A stretch of DNA of 64,000 bases from Phytophthora hibernalis (taxonomy: Eukaryota > Oomycota > Peronosporomycetes > Peronosporales > Peronosporaceae). Below, piece after piece: positions 10,250 through 20,555 of the stretch. Position 1 is the stretch's first letter; each line of letters opens with the position of its first letter. The notes under the pieces are model-generated. The model saw only the letters and a list, made by a program, of their open reading frames with translations. It was not told the DNA's origin and did not search any database. The translations under genes were made by a program, and so were the position numbers. Location: positions 186,001-250,000 of the forward strand of contig JAAKBF010000218.1 in assembly GCA_012656075.1 (NCBI GenBank), in the 5' to 3' direction.

Positions 10250-13200
10250 TTACGGGGTTTCTGTCAAAGTCGCCGATGGTATGAAGTCATGATTTCGTGG
10301 AGACATTAATCGCGGGCCTGCAGGGGATGAGTGCGGCCGTACAGGTACGTGGTGCTCTGAAACAGTGTTCGTAGCTGCACTTCCTGCTAACCCATTTCGC
10401 GGTTCGTGGATACTTTGAAGGTACCTAGGGTCAGGAAATGGCATGGAGCCTTGGAGTGAACCAATTGAAGAGTGCACCAATTGAAATGGCCGTGGTCCTG
10501 CTGACTTGATAAGTCGATGCTGTACAAGTCAAATCGACAAAAAGTTAACATCACTGAGTAGTACAACCACCGGGAAGAAACCTACCGGAAGGTGATAACC
10601 CTCGTTGTACGATGAGCCTTCAGCAGCCTTTTCATTCCTGTGCACCATTGAATTAGGCCGCGCTGGCTGATCTGGTGTGGATCCAACTATAGCTGGAAAT
10701 GTTGTTGTAGGAATTTGTTGTGTTTGGGGCAAACGATTCATGTGAACTTTAGTCGCCGGGTAAAGCAGGCGGTTGCTTGTTGGGATTCTGCGAGGAGAAC
10801 CGCCCTGAGCTGGATATAGGAGCTCAGTTAGATCGATTGTGGGTTTTCCTTTTCGACTCAGATTTTCCAGAAGCATAGCCACGCCATGGATCAACTACAG
10901 TGCATTTACATGAAATACGATGATGAGCAGTGGACGAGGAAGCCATACACCAGGTTTTGTGACTTACCTGTGCTTGAGCCTTTTTGAGATCTCGGCGAGA
11001 GATTTCTCGAGCTGAATTGACTGCACCCAACGCGCTTTTGCGCTGTTGGACAATCTTTGTCATTGTAGCACACATACTGGCAACCTTGTGGCTAGGGCGA
11101 AGCGTTCCATCAAGCTGAGGCTTTGCTCGCATATCTGCTGTGCGTTTCAGCTAAGACATGCAATAAAAAATGTAACTTCGATCTACAGAAGTCAGGTTTG
11201 ATAGCCACATACCTGATCAAGTCGCTGCTCGCCCGCCACACATAGCACTCGAAGCACTAAACTCTCCCAGCCTGAAATGGATAGATGCTCTTTTGCTGCT
11301 GAGCTTTGCTTGATCAAAAGCCGAAGATGACGAATAACCTCCGGGTCCCGCTCGATATTGTTGGAGCCGTCCGGTAATGGAAATTTCCCCCTCTCAACAT
11401 GAAAGCATCTTCGTCATCAGAATTTTGAGACTTGTACTCGTCGTGCAATGGTGTGATATCGTTGGAGCCGTCCAGTCGTGGAAATTGTTCCTCACTCGAC
11501 GTAAAAGTGTCTTCGTCATCAGCTTTTGGAGACTCGTACTCGTTTCGATGCAATGGTGCGCTACGTGCTCTCTGCGGTGTGTTTAGATCTGCATTATTGT
11601 CGAGTCCCGAGTCGATATGGGTTTCCAATCTAGGTTCGATCTCAGGAGCTTTCGGAATATGTCCATTGAGAGCAAGGCCATGTTTTGTTAGCGAAAACCC
11701 ACCCCTTCCAGGATCTCTTGAACCAATGTTTTCCGGTGGCGAGGAGAAACACTTCCTTGCGCAGTCTCACTGTCCCCAGCAGTGCTGGCGGTCAATTCAG
11801 GATCCGCCGGAGTTGAAATTACCCGGGTTGGACTCGGACTGGCTTTCGAGCTGCCATTGATAATTTCTCCCGTATTTTTTAACTGGCGAGTAGATCTCGA
11901 TGACTTAATCCCTGTGAAGCTCTTCCTTGGAGAGTTTCTTGTTGACACTGGCGAGATCTCGCCATTACTCTGGTTATTCGGTCGTGAGTCCTTCAAACCC
12001 AATCTTGGCGTTGATGCTACCGTTGTTCTCCTGGCTGAACGTGGATTAAGAGCTTTAGCGAGATGAGTAGCCACCAATTCGCGTGCGACTTGCTGCTTTG
12101 TTGCAGTCATTCCGGAATAGATACTTTCCAGGTCCAACAGAACACTACTGACGAGTTTTCTTTCTGGTTCCGTCAATGCCGATGGTGTAGGTACCTCACC
12201 CTCTGGTTCTGCACCAGTCGCTTGGGCTTGGTTCAAAAGCTCTTTTGAGATCTGCAAGAGTCTCTTCTTGTGCCTTTCGCACATGAAGCAAACTCCCGAC
12301 GACGCGTCTCCAAATTCTTCATCTTTCGCTTCTTGGAGTTGCTTCTGGTAGATTTGTTGCTCAGCTTCTAGCGCTTTGTTGGTGTTTTGAAGTTTTTCAC
12401 ACTCCAGCTTCCAGAACTCGAGCTCCGCTAGATTTCGCTTGCGTAGCGTGCAGAGCTCTTCTGACATGTGACCCAAATGGGTTGTCAAAGTCAACAAGCG
12501 GTCGGTTTGCAGTGCCGATGAACGTTGTGACGCCCTGCGTAGCTTCAAAATGTCCGTTTGTGCGGTCGAAAGTGCCTTAAACAAGTCGCGAGGATGCGAG
12601 GCCAAGTTGACAACAAGACTTCCCTGAGAAATGCTGTTTGTTCGGCCTCGCTTCTCGACCTCCTCCACCATTTCAGCCTCAGCCGTTTGAAGCAGCTCCT
12701 GCTGAGTCTCATACTCCTTTCGCACACGAATCTTGTCCTCTGCGTATCGCTGAACCAGCGCTTCCATTCGCTTGACTTCGTGCTGCTCATTGTTTTGCCC
12801 GTTTTGGTCCGTCGCAGCTACTACAACATTATCGCCTGCATTTTTGCCACCTTCGCCACTGTTATCGCTGTCCTCATCGTGACCATCTTCATTCATCGGG
12901 GTAGAGCATTCACATTGCTTAGCTTCGTAGGCTGTGACTGGGGCGGTTTTTATTCGCAAACTTCTTTATCAGGAGCTTCACCGCCGTTTGTCGCTCTTCA
13001 ATCTTGGCATTGCGGGTCTTTAGTGAAAACGCCAAGGACGTTTTAAGCATCGCCAGCTCTTGAGCATGGACATCTTTCTTTTTGAAACGCGCGCTGCAAA
13101 GTTACAGTCCGCGTCTGGGCTACATCGAGAGCTCTCCTGCTCTCAGCCAAACCGCCGTCCTTATCTGCGAGTGAGCTCTTCAGCTCGACGATCAAGTGCT

Positions 13201-14875
13201 CATACTGCATGTTTCGTCGATTTTGACGCGGAACAGCTCGAAGCGTATCCATGGCAGTAATGCTTTGCCCGTAAGCGGATCGCATGATCTCGTCGAGATC
13301 AAGACCCTCCTCGTCGTCCAAATCTGTTTGTAGGCAACTGTCTATTGCACTCGTCTTGATGAGTTCTGCCTGCTGAATCTTCTCCTGTAGCTGCGTCACA
13401 TGCATGTCCGCTAGTTGAAGTTGTCCCTCCAGTGCCAATGCTTTGGTGTTAGCTTTCTCGAGGTGCGTTTTCAACTCAAGCACTTGTTCAAGCGTTTTGC
13501 GCAAATACGAGTCCGAGTCGTTGGTGTCATTATCACCTCGGTCAGCGTGAATATACCCAACACCATTGCATGCTCTGCATGGAATGAGACGGCCTAGGTC
13601 AGTAAACGTTGAGCGTCTTCTTCCTAGGACAGAGGCTGATGACTCTTGCTCTTTGTCATTTACAGCCTCTTTCTCAATCGTTGCAGGTTGCGCCCAGCTA
13701 TCAATCTGCGCCAATGTAGCCTCCAATCCCCTCGCAAGACGGCGTTTACCACCTCGACGAGCACTTTGCTCCACTGCAGCCCACAAAATATCGTTGTTGA
13801 GTAGTTCAACAAGCGAGTCGCCCACCTCTTCCCATTTTCCTTGATACGAACTCACCGCGTCCGCTATGCGCTGTCGCTCGGCGATGGCGCTCTCTGGTTT
13901 CAAGAACCAAGGCACAGACTCGGTACAAGTAGCTTGGTACGTCATATTTTCCTGTGCCAAGCGCGCGATTTCGTCACGGAGCTCTTGGCACTCCACGGCT
14001 GCTTCTCTCGCCCGCTGCTCCCATTTCTCCTTCTCTCGATGCAAAACCTGCGTATTAGTGTTCAAGCTCGTCCAGCCGCGACCAGAGCCTTTAGCCTGGC
14101 CTCGATCATTGTTGCTCTGCGTGGCCTCCGGTGTCAACGTCTGTTGTTTTCCAGCTAAAACCCCGGCGATCGCCTCGTTCAACGCAGTCAAAGCTCCAGG
14201 CTCCGTGCCTTGTTTGCTCATGATATCGCGCAGCATGAGCAGTTGTCGGTACTGCTCCTTGCGCAGTGCATTGTTTTCAGCCACACGGCGATCAACTTTG
14301 GCTTTGAGGTGCACTGCCTGCTTTTCCCACTCGTCGATCTCCTGCGTGAGTTGGGTCGTGCGTTGTTGCTGGCTCTGGATGACGAGCTGCTGGGCCTGCA
14401 TCTCTTGTTGGACGCACTCGTGAATGGTGTTCACTAGAGTCGTCTCGCGTTCCTGCATCACCGGAGCCAAAACAAGGTCGAAAAATGCTCGCAGTTCGCC
14501 GTCGAGGGCCTCCGCTGCTTCATCCTCCCGAATGCTGCGCTCTAGTTCATCCCGACGCTTTTCAGGGTCGTGACCTAGAGCCACCAGCAGTGAAGGTTTC
14601 CACGCTGGTGACCGAATGCGCCTGCAGAGCTCCCGAAATGCTAGAGCCAATGGCGCGTCTGAAGTCTCCTCGCTGCTCAATACGAGGCGAGGCGTCACAA
14701 AGCGCGTTTTCGTGGACGCAACCAAACTCGCGACTGTCTGCGTTTGTTTCGCTTCTTTCGGCGAAAGGCCGTCGAGCTCTAGGTTCATATAGGCGCGACG
14801 TCCACCAGTGCGAAGCCCGGCATGAGCTGGGGAAACAGGATGAGCGTGATCTTGAAGTTGACCTTGAATTCCCAT
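10250..14875 (-). CDS. Long coiled-coil protein, function unknown
   Basis: Two long minus-strand reading blocks (14875-13043 and 12959-11688) and several exons to 10250 appear to form one gene. The N-terminal third is helical, followed by heptad-rich coiled coils (for example around 14400-13800 and 12750-12300). There are isolated CxxC pairs (CRACNGVGYIHA and CFMCERHKKR) and a Ser/Pro-rich, low-complexity C-terminal half. Introns at about 11210-11152, 10967-10899 and 10590-10525 fit GT-AG borders and keep the frame. Frame jumps near 13070, in T5 12947-12951, near 11695 and near 11393 sit in short homopolymers. No enzymatic domain is seen, so it may be a cytoskeletal or centrosomal scaffold, which is a guess. 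An alternative start at 14922 would give a different, frame-shifted N-terminus. Confidence 0.65.
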
Positions 14876-15068
14876 CGAAACGAGTTTTCCTGGACACTTG
14901 GAAGCGAGAACGCGGTCATGCTAAAATAGTCACAACTGCCGTCGCGTCCGTCCAGGAAGTAACAATGCGAAGTAAACTCTAGTCGCTGGATAGCAGCGTA
15001 CTATCCTGCAACGCATGTCGTGTATCCGGATAGTGTTTGTTTATTGATCTTGACCTCTAGTGTGATAA

Positions 15069-15388
15069 GCCTGGCAAGTACACGTAGGTAGTACTGTAAT
15101 CTGCATCAATAAGCGATTTTCCTCTCCGATTGATCTCGACAGCATTGCACTCGAGAAGCACCTGCACACAAGCACAGTAGAATTTTGCGATGATAGCGGC
15201 AAGATTAAGGTGCAGGAACCACCTGCCCTTTCACAAAACGGTCAGCTTCAAGAAGAGAAGCTTTGCCGGCTGGCCGAGTTTCTTCAACGCGAACAGCGCT
15301 GCAACTCCACAAGGCGTAGCGCATCTCTCTGGCAGTTGATGAACCCCGTGAAGCAGCCCGATCAGGCAGAGCGATGCCACCACGCCTA
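15069..15388 (+). pseudogene. Orphan coding-like segment, possible exon or gene remnant
   Basis: An open frame of about 106 codons without a convincing ATG. From about 15138 it reads like normal protein, with IDLDSIALEKHLHTS, KIKVQEPPALSQNG and LCRLAEFLQREQRCN, and it stops at TAG near 15386. A CGACAG acceptor-like site precedes the convincing part (about 15142). It may be the last exon of a gene whose upstream exon I cannot place, or a decayed copy. No family is recognised. Confidence 0.25.
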
Positions 15389-15520
15389 GTTGACGCGCCT
15401 CGTTGGTTGAATTTCCTTCGACTTTGCCCTATCAGGCTTATCGATGGTGTTCACAAAGGACTATGCCGAGTCTCAAGGCAAAAGCTGTCATCGCCACGTG
15501 ATACCCGCAAAATAGTGGCA

Positions 15521-15632
15521 GAACCGCGGGTTGAACTTCAAGCCGCGGTTCTATATCCAGCGGTTCTATTAATATAAAGACCGCTGGATACGATTGGCCG
15601 TTATGATTCACGATTACTGCCAATCGGAACGC
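15521..15632. repeat. Three consecutive perfect-arm inverted repeats
   Basis: Three hairpins follow each other directly. The first has 10-bp arms AGAACCGCGG / CCGCGGTTCT with a loop of about 12 nt. The second has 11-bp arms TATCCAGCGGT / ACCGCTGGATA with a 15-nt AT-rich loop. The third has 8-bp arms CGATTGGC / GCCAATCG; its arms also carry the CCAAT-box core in opposite orientations. The first two arms share the word GCGGTTCTAT in tandem. Possible foldback-transposon remnant, structured RNA or promoter element. Confidence 0.6.
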
Positions 15633-16629
15633 ACCACACACAAACCTGTCGCGTCACTTTTTCAAAACATAAATAGGCTTTTGAAATGCGTTTTTCTGAC
15701 CGACGACAGCAATTGGTGGAGCAGATTTCGCCGCAGCACGAGCGTCCATGGGCGAATCTCTTCTGCAGTGGAGAGTCTCAAGTAAAGTCTCCACCTCGTC
15801 CTAGATTCGTACAGGCGTTGTTATTAAAGCGTTGCGTGCGACGGGCGCTCATGCACCGGCATCTCGCCAGCGTTATTTGCCTTATTTGTCTGGCCGCAAA
15901 GATTCGTGGCTGGCCCCGTTTGACTCGCCATAGACTGTCACAGGCGACACGCACGTCATTTGGCTCTTCTTACAAGTCTAGAGGTCGTGGAGAACGCGGT
16001 GCGCGCTCGCCGCGAGCTTATTCGATCCAGCCCGATTTGGTGCGCGGCACGCGTTTGCGTTTGTTTGTTTGTTGTTTGTCAAACGCGTGTCGCCGTCGGC
16101 GAAGGCAACATGTACATGTGTACATATAGTTGCAAGCGATGGCAAAAGCGCCTGGGTGGGTGATCACTTAAGCAAGTGTCGGGTGTCGGGTGCCTACCGT
16201 ACAGGTTCGTCTCATCATGAGACTCTCATACCTGATGACAACGTACCGCAACAACCACAAGAAGCCGCCGTATTGTGCAGCGTGTCTTTTGCGGGCCTCC
16301 GGGACCAGTCCCTGCGCCAAGATCACCGGTTTTTGCCAAGCACTCAACGCCATACAGTCCCGCATCTTTGCTGCTTGGCGCGTGGTCATCGACCGGAAGT
16401 TGCCTTTTCCGGATACCGTCTCCGGATTGGCTCGCGTCACTTCATTATTGGCCAATGCGCAATCTGCGAGCGTGTGCGCATATACATAGCGCCGAGATTT
16501 TTCTGCTGGCAGCGTTCAACGTGGGTAGACAGGCGGCGATGATGGCCTCGCAGCGCCTGGTAGACAACCATTATCGAATCTCCCAGCTACCGCACAAGCA
16601 AGCGCTCGCCAAAGTCCCCACCAATACAC

Positions 16630-17100
16630 ATGCAAGAGTTCTCCCAGTGGATGACCACGCTGCAGCAGCACAGCCCCGCGTCCTCGTACGCCGAGACGGA
16701 CAGCGCCGACTCGGACAGCGACGCGGACAGCAGCGACTGCCAGTGCCGCCTCGAGGTCAAGCGCAAGTTCGTGGCCGCCCAGCGCGTCTCCCAGCGCACG
16801 GCGCCCATCAGCATCCCGTCCAGCGGTCGCCCGCACCCGCATCTGTGCGCCAGCGTCGTGGAGAGTCCGGATCTATCCTACCACGCAGACAAGCGCCTGC
16901 TGCGCGCGGGCCGCTACCTGCACGACGACGAGGAGCTGGACGAGGACGACCCGGCCTTCTACGGCAACCTGGCCTTCTTCCGCTCGCAGCACGGCTCGGC
17001 CCAGCAGACGCGTGTCCTCAAGCGCAGCGTCCAGACCGCACCAGCTTCTCCCAGAGGCGTCGACCACTGTGACGAAGACATCTTCGCCATGGAGCTCTAG
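16630..17100 (+). CDS. Small acidic serine-rich protein, function unknown
   Basis: 156 residues, single exon, strongly GC-rich third positions unlike its flanks, which supports real coding. It has an acidic Asp/Ser stretch near residues 20-36, a CQC motif and a second acidic patch (DDEELDEDDPAFYG), and ends IFAMEL. No signal peptide or membrane segment. The start ATG is preceded by ACAC and about 175 bp of spacer to a double CCAAT box. A second protein of almost the same size (153 aa) follows 0.8 kb downstream on the same strand and also ends in F-x-(M/L)-E-L. They may be distant paralogues, but the bodies do not align clearly. No function can be assigned. Confidence 0.6.
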   Translation: MQEFSQWMTTLQQHSPASSYAETDSADSDSDADSSDCQCRLEVKRKFVAAQRVSQRTAPISIPSSGRPHPHLCASVVESPDLSYHADKRLLRAGRYLHDDEELDEDDPAFYGNLAFFRSQHGSAQQTRVLKRSVQTAPASPRGVDHCDEDIFAMEL

Positions 17101-17918
17101 AGAGTCCCAGTTAGGAAACAACAGGTCTATTTATTCGCCCGCTAGAAGGTGCGAAGTGCAGCACCTACGAGTGCAAGCCATAACTTATCCAAACAAGAAG
17201 TTTTGCAACAAACACAAACTTTCGATCTTCTCGTCATCGGTGACTGTGGTGACTGATGTCTCACCGTCGGCAGCAAACACACACATGCAAGCGAATGCAT
17301 CCGTGTACATGTACCTTAGTCACGAGGCCATGAACAGCCATGAAGCGGAGCTATATCGTCGTCGGATTCGCCGCCGTCGGGGCGCTGCCATAGTTGCAGT
17401 TGCAGTTGCAGCCCTTCGAAAGCGATCGATGTACCCGGTTTTCGGTACCGACGGTTGGAAGGCCGAATCTGGGGTTCTAGAATAGGCGGAAGATTCGCTT
17501 TGCGATTGCGCTCTGTTGCGGCCGACCACCCGCCAATGGTCTCCATAAACGCCACCCGGCCGACACGAGCATAACACGTGAGGCGTCCTGTGCTTGGCAT
17601 GCTGTTGGTGCGAGTTGGGATTCCTTTTAGCGGAGCTTGGCGCCTTGTCACCAGCCACTGCAGATTCGTGCGCGGGGTGGGGATCCGGCCAATCACGCGA
17701 GATTCCCTATTTACAGCCAATGGCGAGCCGTCGCTCGCGCTTGACACCCGCTTTCGTCCAATGGCGGGGCGTCTGCGACGTGCGTGCACCTCGCCTTGTC
17801 CTTGTCATCCTACGCCAGCGGCGTGCTGCAACACGACCTGCAACGGGTGCAAGTGGCGTCAAGGCCCCAGTCTGCAATTGTCAAAGCACCACGCACTACG
17901 CCACCAGTCAAGCCGAAA
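17101..17918. promoter_or_regulatory. Spacer with a CCAAT-box cluster upstream of the second acidic-protein gene
   Basis: Four CCAAT boxes lie at 17533-17537, 17689-17693, 17717-17721 and 17758-17762. Three of them are CCAATGG, all in the same orientation and 157-386 bp before the ATG at 17919. CCAAT boxes are bound by NF-Y in eukaryotes; binding here is inferred. No gene is seen between 17101 and 17500. Confidence 0.45.
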
Positions 17919-18380
17919 ATGCCTCCTGCTCAGACCCAGAGTCTTCCCATGTGGGCGCCTACGCACGCACTGCCGTCCGTTACATGCAAACCCACCACCA
18001 CCTTCGACGAGGAGGACCCGTTGTACCTCTCGGGCGAGGAAACCGACTGCGACTCGGAACGCGGCAGCGACACGCTCAGTCGCGAGGACCAGCAGCTCAT
18101 GGCCAGCTTCATCCGTCTGCAGCGCGAGCGCAAGCAGGTCTTCCAGCACCACCGCCAGAATCAGGTCGCGCATACTACGACGCCCGTGCTGATCCCCGCG
18201 CAGAGCCGCCAGTACGTGCCCACGTCCACCAAGCAGTGGATCTGGGACGAGCAGGACGAGGACTGCGACCAGTGCCCGTGCTGCAATCAGAGCGAGCACC
18301 GGTCGGCCTCGACCCCAGTCCACGAACCCGAGGCGGATGTCGCGGCCGTCAGCGACCTCATGTTCGACCTCGAGCTCTAG
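17919..18380 (+). CDS. Small acidic protein, function unknown
   Basis: 153 residues from the first in-frame ATG (MPPAQTQSLPMW); the open frame extends further upstream without an ATG. Contains EEDPLYLSGEETDCDSERG, a helical stretch LMASFIRLQRERKQ, the aromatic/acidic patch KQWIWDEQDEDCDQCPCC with clustered cysteines, and ends LMFDLEL. The C-terminus resembles that of the 156-aa protein just upstream (IFAMEL). A cysteine pair pattern CxxCPCC could bind metal, which is speculative. Preceded by a CCAAT-box cluster. No known family recognised. Confidence 0.6.
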   Translation: MPPAQTQSLPMWAPTHALPSVTCKPTTTFDEEDPLYLSGEETDCDSERGSDTLSREDQQLMASFIRLQRERKQVFQHHRQNQVAHTTTPVLIPAQSRQYVPTSTKQWIWDEQDEDCDQCPCCNQSEHRSASTPVHEPEADVAAVSDLMFDLEL

Positions 18381-19778
18381 GCTCCACCCCCGTTTAGGAT
18401 AGTTATGTATGTAGCCCTCACCTACTATAAAAGAGATCGACGTAGTACTGTAGTAATAACCTGTGCAGAATGAATGCCAACCCGTTACCAGCTCAACCTC
18501 ACTGCCACCCTGCCTTCGCGCTTGTGAACTTCAGTCTGGAGAGCGTAATTTGCAGTCTTTTGAGTAGCTCAACTTGAGTTAACCCAATACATGTAGCGGG
18601 ACTTTAGTCTTCAGGAGAAAGCATCCCCCGCATTAAAAGCTGCCGAGCCGTACCGGTGTTGAGCATCTACAGACAGCGGAGTTGATCGGCCGGAGCGCCG
18701 CAGCTCTGGCGGTGATTGATCCTGGCAGAGCGCCACGAGGGATCTGCAGCCGCCAGTCGGATATGCGATGCCTGCGTTCACCGCTTTACACTCTGTCGCC
18801 ATAAACAACCGTCCGCAATCCACAAAGTGATCATAATCCCGGGCCTGTCGCGGGGTAGGCTGCTGCAGGCGAGCTGCGAGACTCGAGCGCCAATGCATTG
18901 ACATTCGACGGCGGCCGGAACAGGTATCGCAGCATAGATATTGGCGCAAGAGCTTTGCCGCGCTCGATTCTGACCGGTTTGCGCAATTTGCATTTCTGTC
19001 CAGCGTCAACTTCAAGGCAACTTTCACACCGGAGGGCAGACCGTCAAGGAAAATCGAGCAAAATGAACAGAAAATAGTACTGGCACACAAAAATCTTGGG
19101 ATAACACACAGTGGGGTGGGCGACGTGGTTGGACATAGCACCAACCTAACACTGCGCGTTCCCGCAGCGTCACGGCGAAGGCAGGGGCAGAGGGCCCCCG
19201 CCGGAGACGAAAGCGTGACGGCAACACGTGAGGCCGGAGGTTCTATCACCCGCGGGGGCGCCGAAGGGGCGCCCAACCAAGCGCAGCGCGGCTGGTCATA
19301 CATAAATTATTAGAGGTTTTTTATGTCTTATCACGACGCAAGGTAGGTCAAAACAATACATTTGCCAAGTCAAATGATTTGCTGGGTGAAATTACTGTTA
19401 ATGCATGTGTTTATCCAAAATGAATCCGGGAGCCATCTCGCGATCGGCGCGCGGACGAATCCTTAGCCCTCGGAGACCACAGGAGGCCATTCAGAGAGCG
19501 GACACGGGAGCACGACTGCAACATGAGATTATGCCTCTCGCTGCGTCGCGCGCGCTGTCGACGATGTCGCCCTTGTCCGCCCCAGGAGGTACACTGTTGC
19601 ACGTGAGTTGCCGCAAGGCTTCCTGTTAGCGTGGTACCACATTATTGGCACAGTGTGTGGCCCACTCGAGTTCATGTGACAAACACGAACTGAGTCATTT
19701 CCACCAATCAGAGACAAGGCGTCCATTACCGCGCAACGGACAGCAACATCGTGCTGCTCCAGACGCCTAGACGAAGAC
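18381..19778. other. Gene-poor stretch containing one dispersed-repeat copy
   Basis: No supported gene. 18381-18600 holds the 3' flank of the acidic-protein gene. 18600-19067 shows nothing recognisable. 19068-19413 is a dispersed repeat. 19414-19778 is the promoter side of the signal-anchor protein gene. A 230-codon minus-strand frame over 18611-19303 crosses the repeat boundary and is not considered a gene. Confidence 0.5.
19068..19413. repeat. Dispersed repeat, copy 1
   Basis: 346 bp closely matching 44660-45015 in the same orientation. Sharp borders are seen at CAGAAAATAGTACTGGCAC on the left and at ATGCATGTGTTTA on the right, after which the two loci are unrelated. Internal features are a small GGTTGG/CCAACC hairpin, a GGGCGCC/GGCGCCC hairpin and an AT-rich ATAAATTATTAGAGG segment. 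No protein is encoded. Family unknown; a short non-autonomous element is likely. Confidence 0.75.
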
Positions 19779-20390
19779 ATGGAGACGCTCGTCGTGGCCT
19801 CACTAGTCTCTGCCTTTGCTGTTGTTATTGTCATCTTATTCGTACACGTCCGTAGACGAGCGTCCAGTGCAGCCGAGAGCGACAGTAGCGACGATGAGAC
19901 GCCCGGACCTCTTAGCGTCAACGTTGTGGCCGACCACGACGAGAAGGACTCGCTGTTGCCCTCGTTCGCGGGTCTGCTGCGCTCGCCATGGCACAGCGTG
20001 GACGCTGGACAGAAGGAGAAGCCCAAGATGATGCGGCCGGTCAGGGGCTCGCGCTCCTTGTCGCTGACGATGCCGCTTCCTCTGCGCAAGAAGAGGAAGG
20101 CGACTGAGGTGCCGACCAAGAAGGTCCACGTGCCGTACTTCTTCCCATTGCTGGACGAGACGGCAGAGTGGTGGCAGACGCAGCAGTCTGCTGAGTCGCA
20201 GCCGACGCCCGAGGAGGAGCCCGAAACGAGTCATACGAATGAGAATGTGGCCTGCAACCAGCGGAAGGAGACGTCGACAGCCAACAATCTGCTTTACTCT
20301 GAGCAATCGCACGAGTTCCCTGTGATTATACCCGCGTCCATTGAGGTGGGAGGTGGGTACCGCGTTGGATTAGACACCCTGTGCAGATAG
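19779..20390 (+). CDS. Signal-anchor membrane protein, function unknown
   Basis: 203 residues. An N-terminal hydrophobic segment (residues about 4-22, VVASLVSAFAVVIVILFV) followed at once by HVRRR predicts a type III / signal-anchor single-pass protein with a cytosolic tail. The tail is Ser/Asp-rich, then basic (PLRKKRK), with a conserved-looking VPYFFPLLDETAEWW. Start chosen because the first ATG directly precedes the hydrophobic segment. Single exon. It lies 165 bp upstream of the PWWP gene on the same strand. No family recognised. Confidence 0.6.
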   Translation: METLVVASLVSAFAVVIVILFVHVRRRASSAAESDSSDDETPGPLSVNVVADHDEKDSLLPSFAGLLRSPWHSVDAGQKEKPKMMRPVRGSRSLSLTMPLPLRKKRKATEVPTKKVHVPYFFPLLDETAEWWQTQQSAESQPTPEEEPETSHTNENVACNQRKETSTANNLLYSEQSHEFPVIIPASIEVGGGYRVGLDTLCR

Positions 20391-20555
20391 AAGAATGAAC
20401 AATACGCTACAGTAGACCTTGGTTGAAGTCGTCACGTCGAGTCCATGACTCGTTTTGGTGTGTGCCACAATAGCGCAACTTACGAGCGTGAAACTGAGCC
20501 CATCAATCATCGCGCGGGAAACAGCGAGGGGGAACAGCAAGCAACACAAGACAAC

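Larger units (their letters stand above)
14876..16629. other. Gene-poor stretch with hairpins and an orphan coding-like segment
   Basis: Between the divergent coiled-coil and acidic-protein genes. No gene with a supported start was found. It contains a coding-like open segment (15069-15388), three adjacent inverted repeats (about 15521-15632) and a back-to-back ATTGGCCAAT CCAAT-box pair at 16447-16456, about 175 bp upstream of the next gene. Other ORFs here have no recognisable composition or motif. Confidence 0.5.

Noticed and set aside
15686..16129. 147-codon plus-strand ORF
   Set aside because: Arg-rich, no motif, overlaps other frames, and no supporting start context.
16275..17072. 265-codon plus-strand ORF overlapping the first acidic protein
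   Set aside because: Different frame from the better gene candidate, Arg/Pro/Ala-rich shadow composition.
19215..19250. Possible tRNA-type B box (GGTTCTATC) in the dispersed repeat
   Set aside because: Poor match to the B-box consensus and no A box at the right distance, so a SINE call is not supported.
18611..19303. 230-codon minus-strand ORF, with a relative at 43973-44905
   Set aside because: Similarity between the two is only the dispersed repeat; the frame crosses repeat borders into unrelated sequence.
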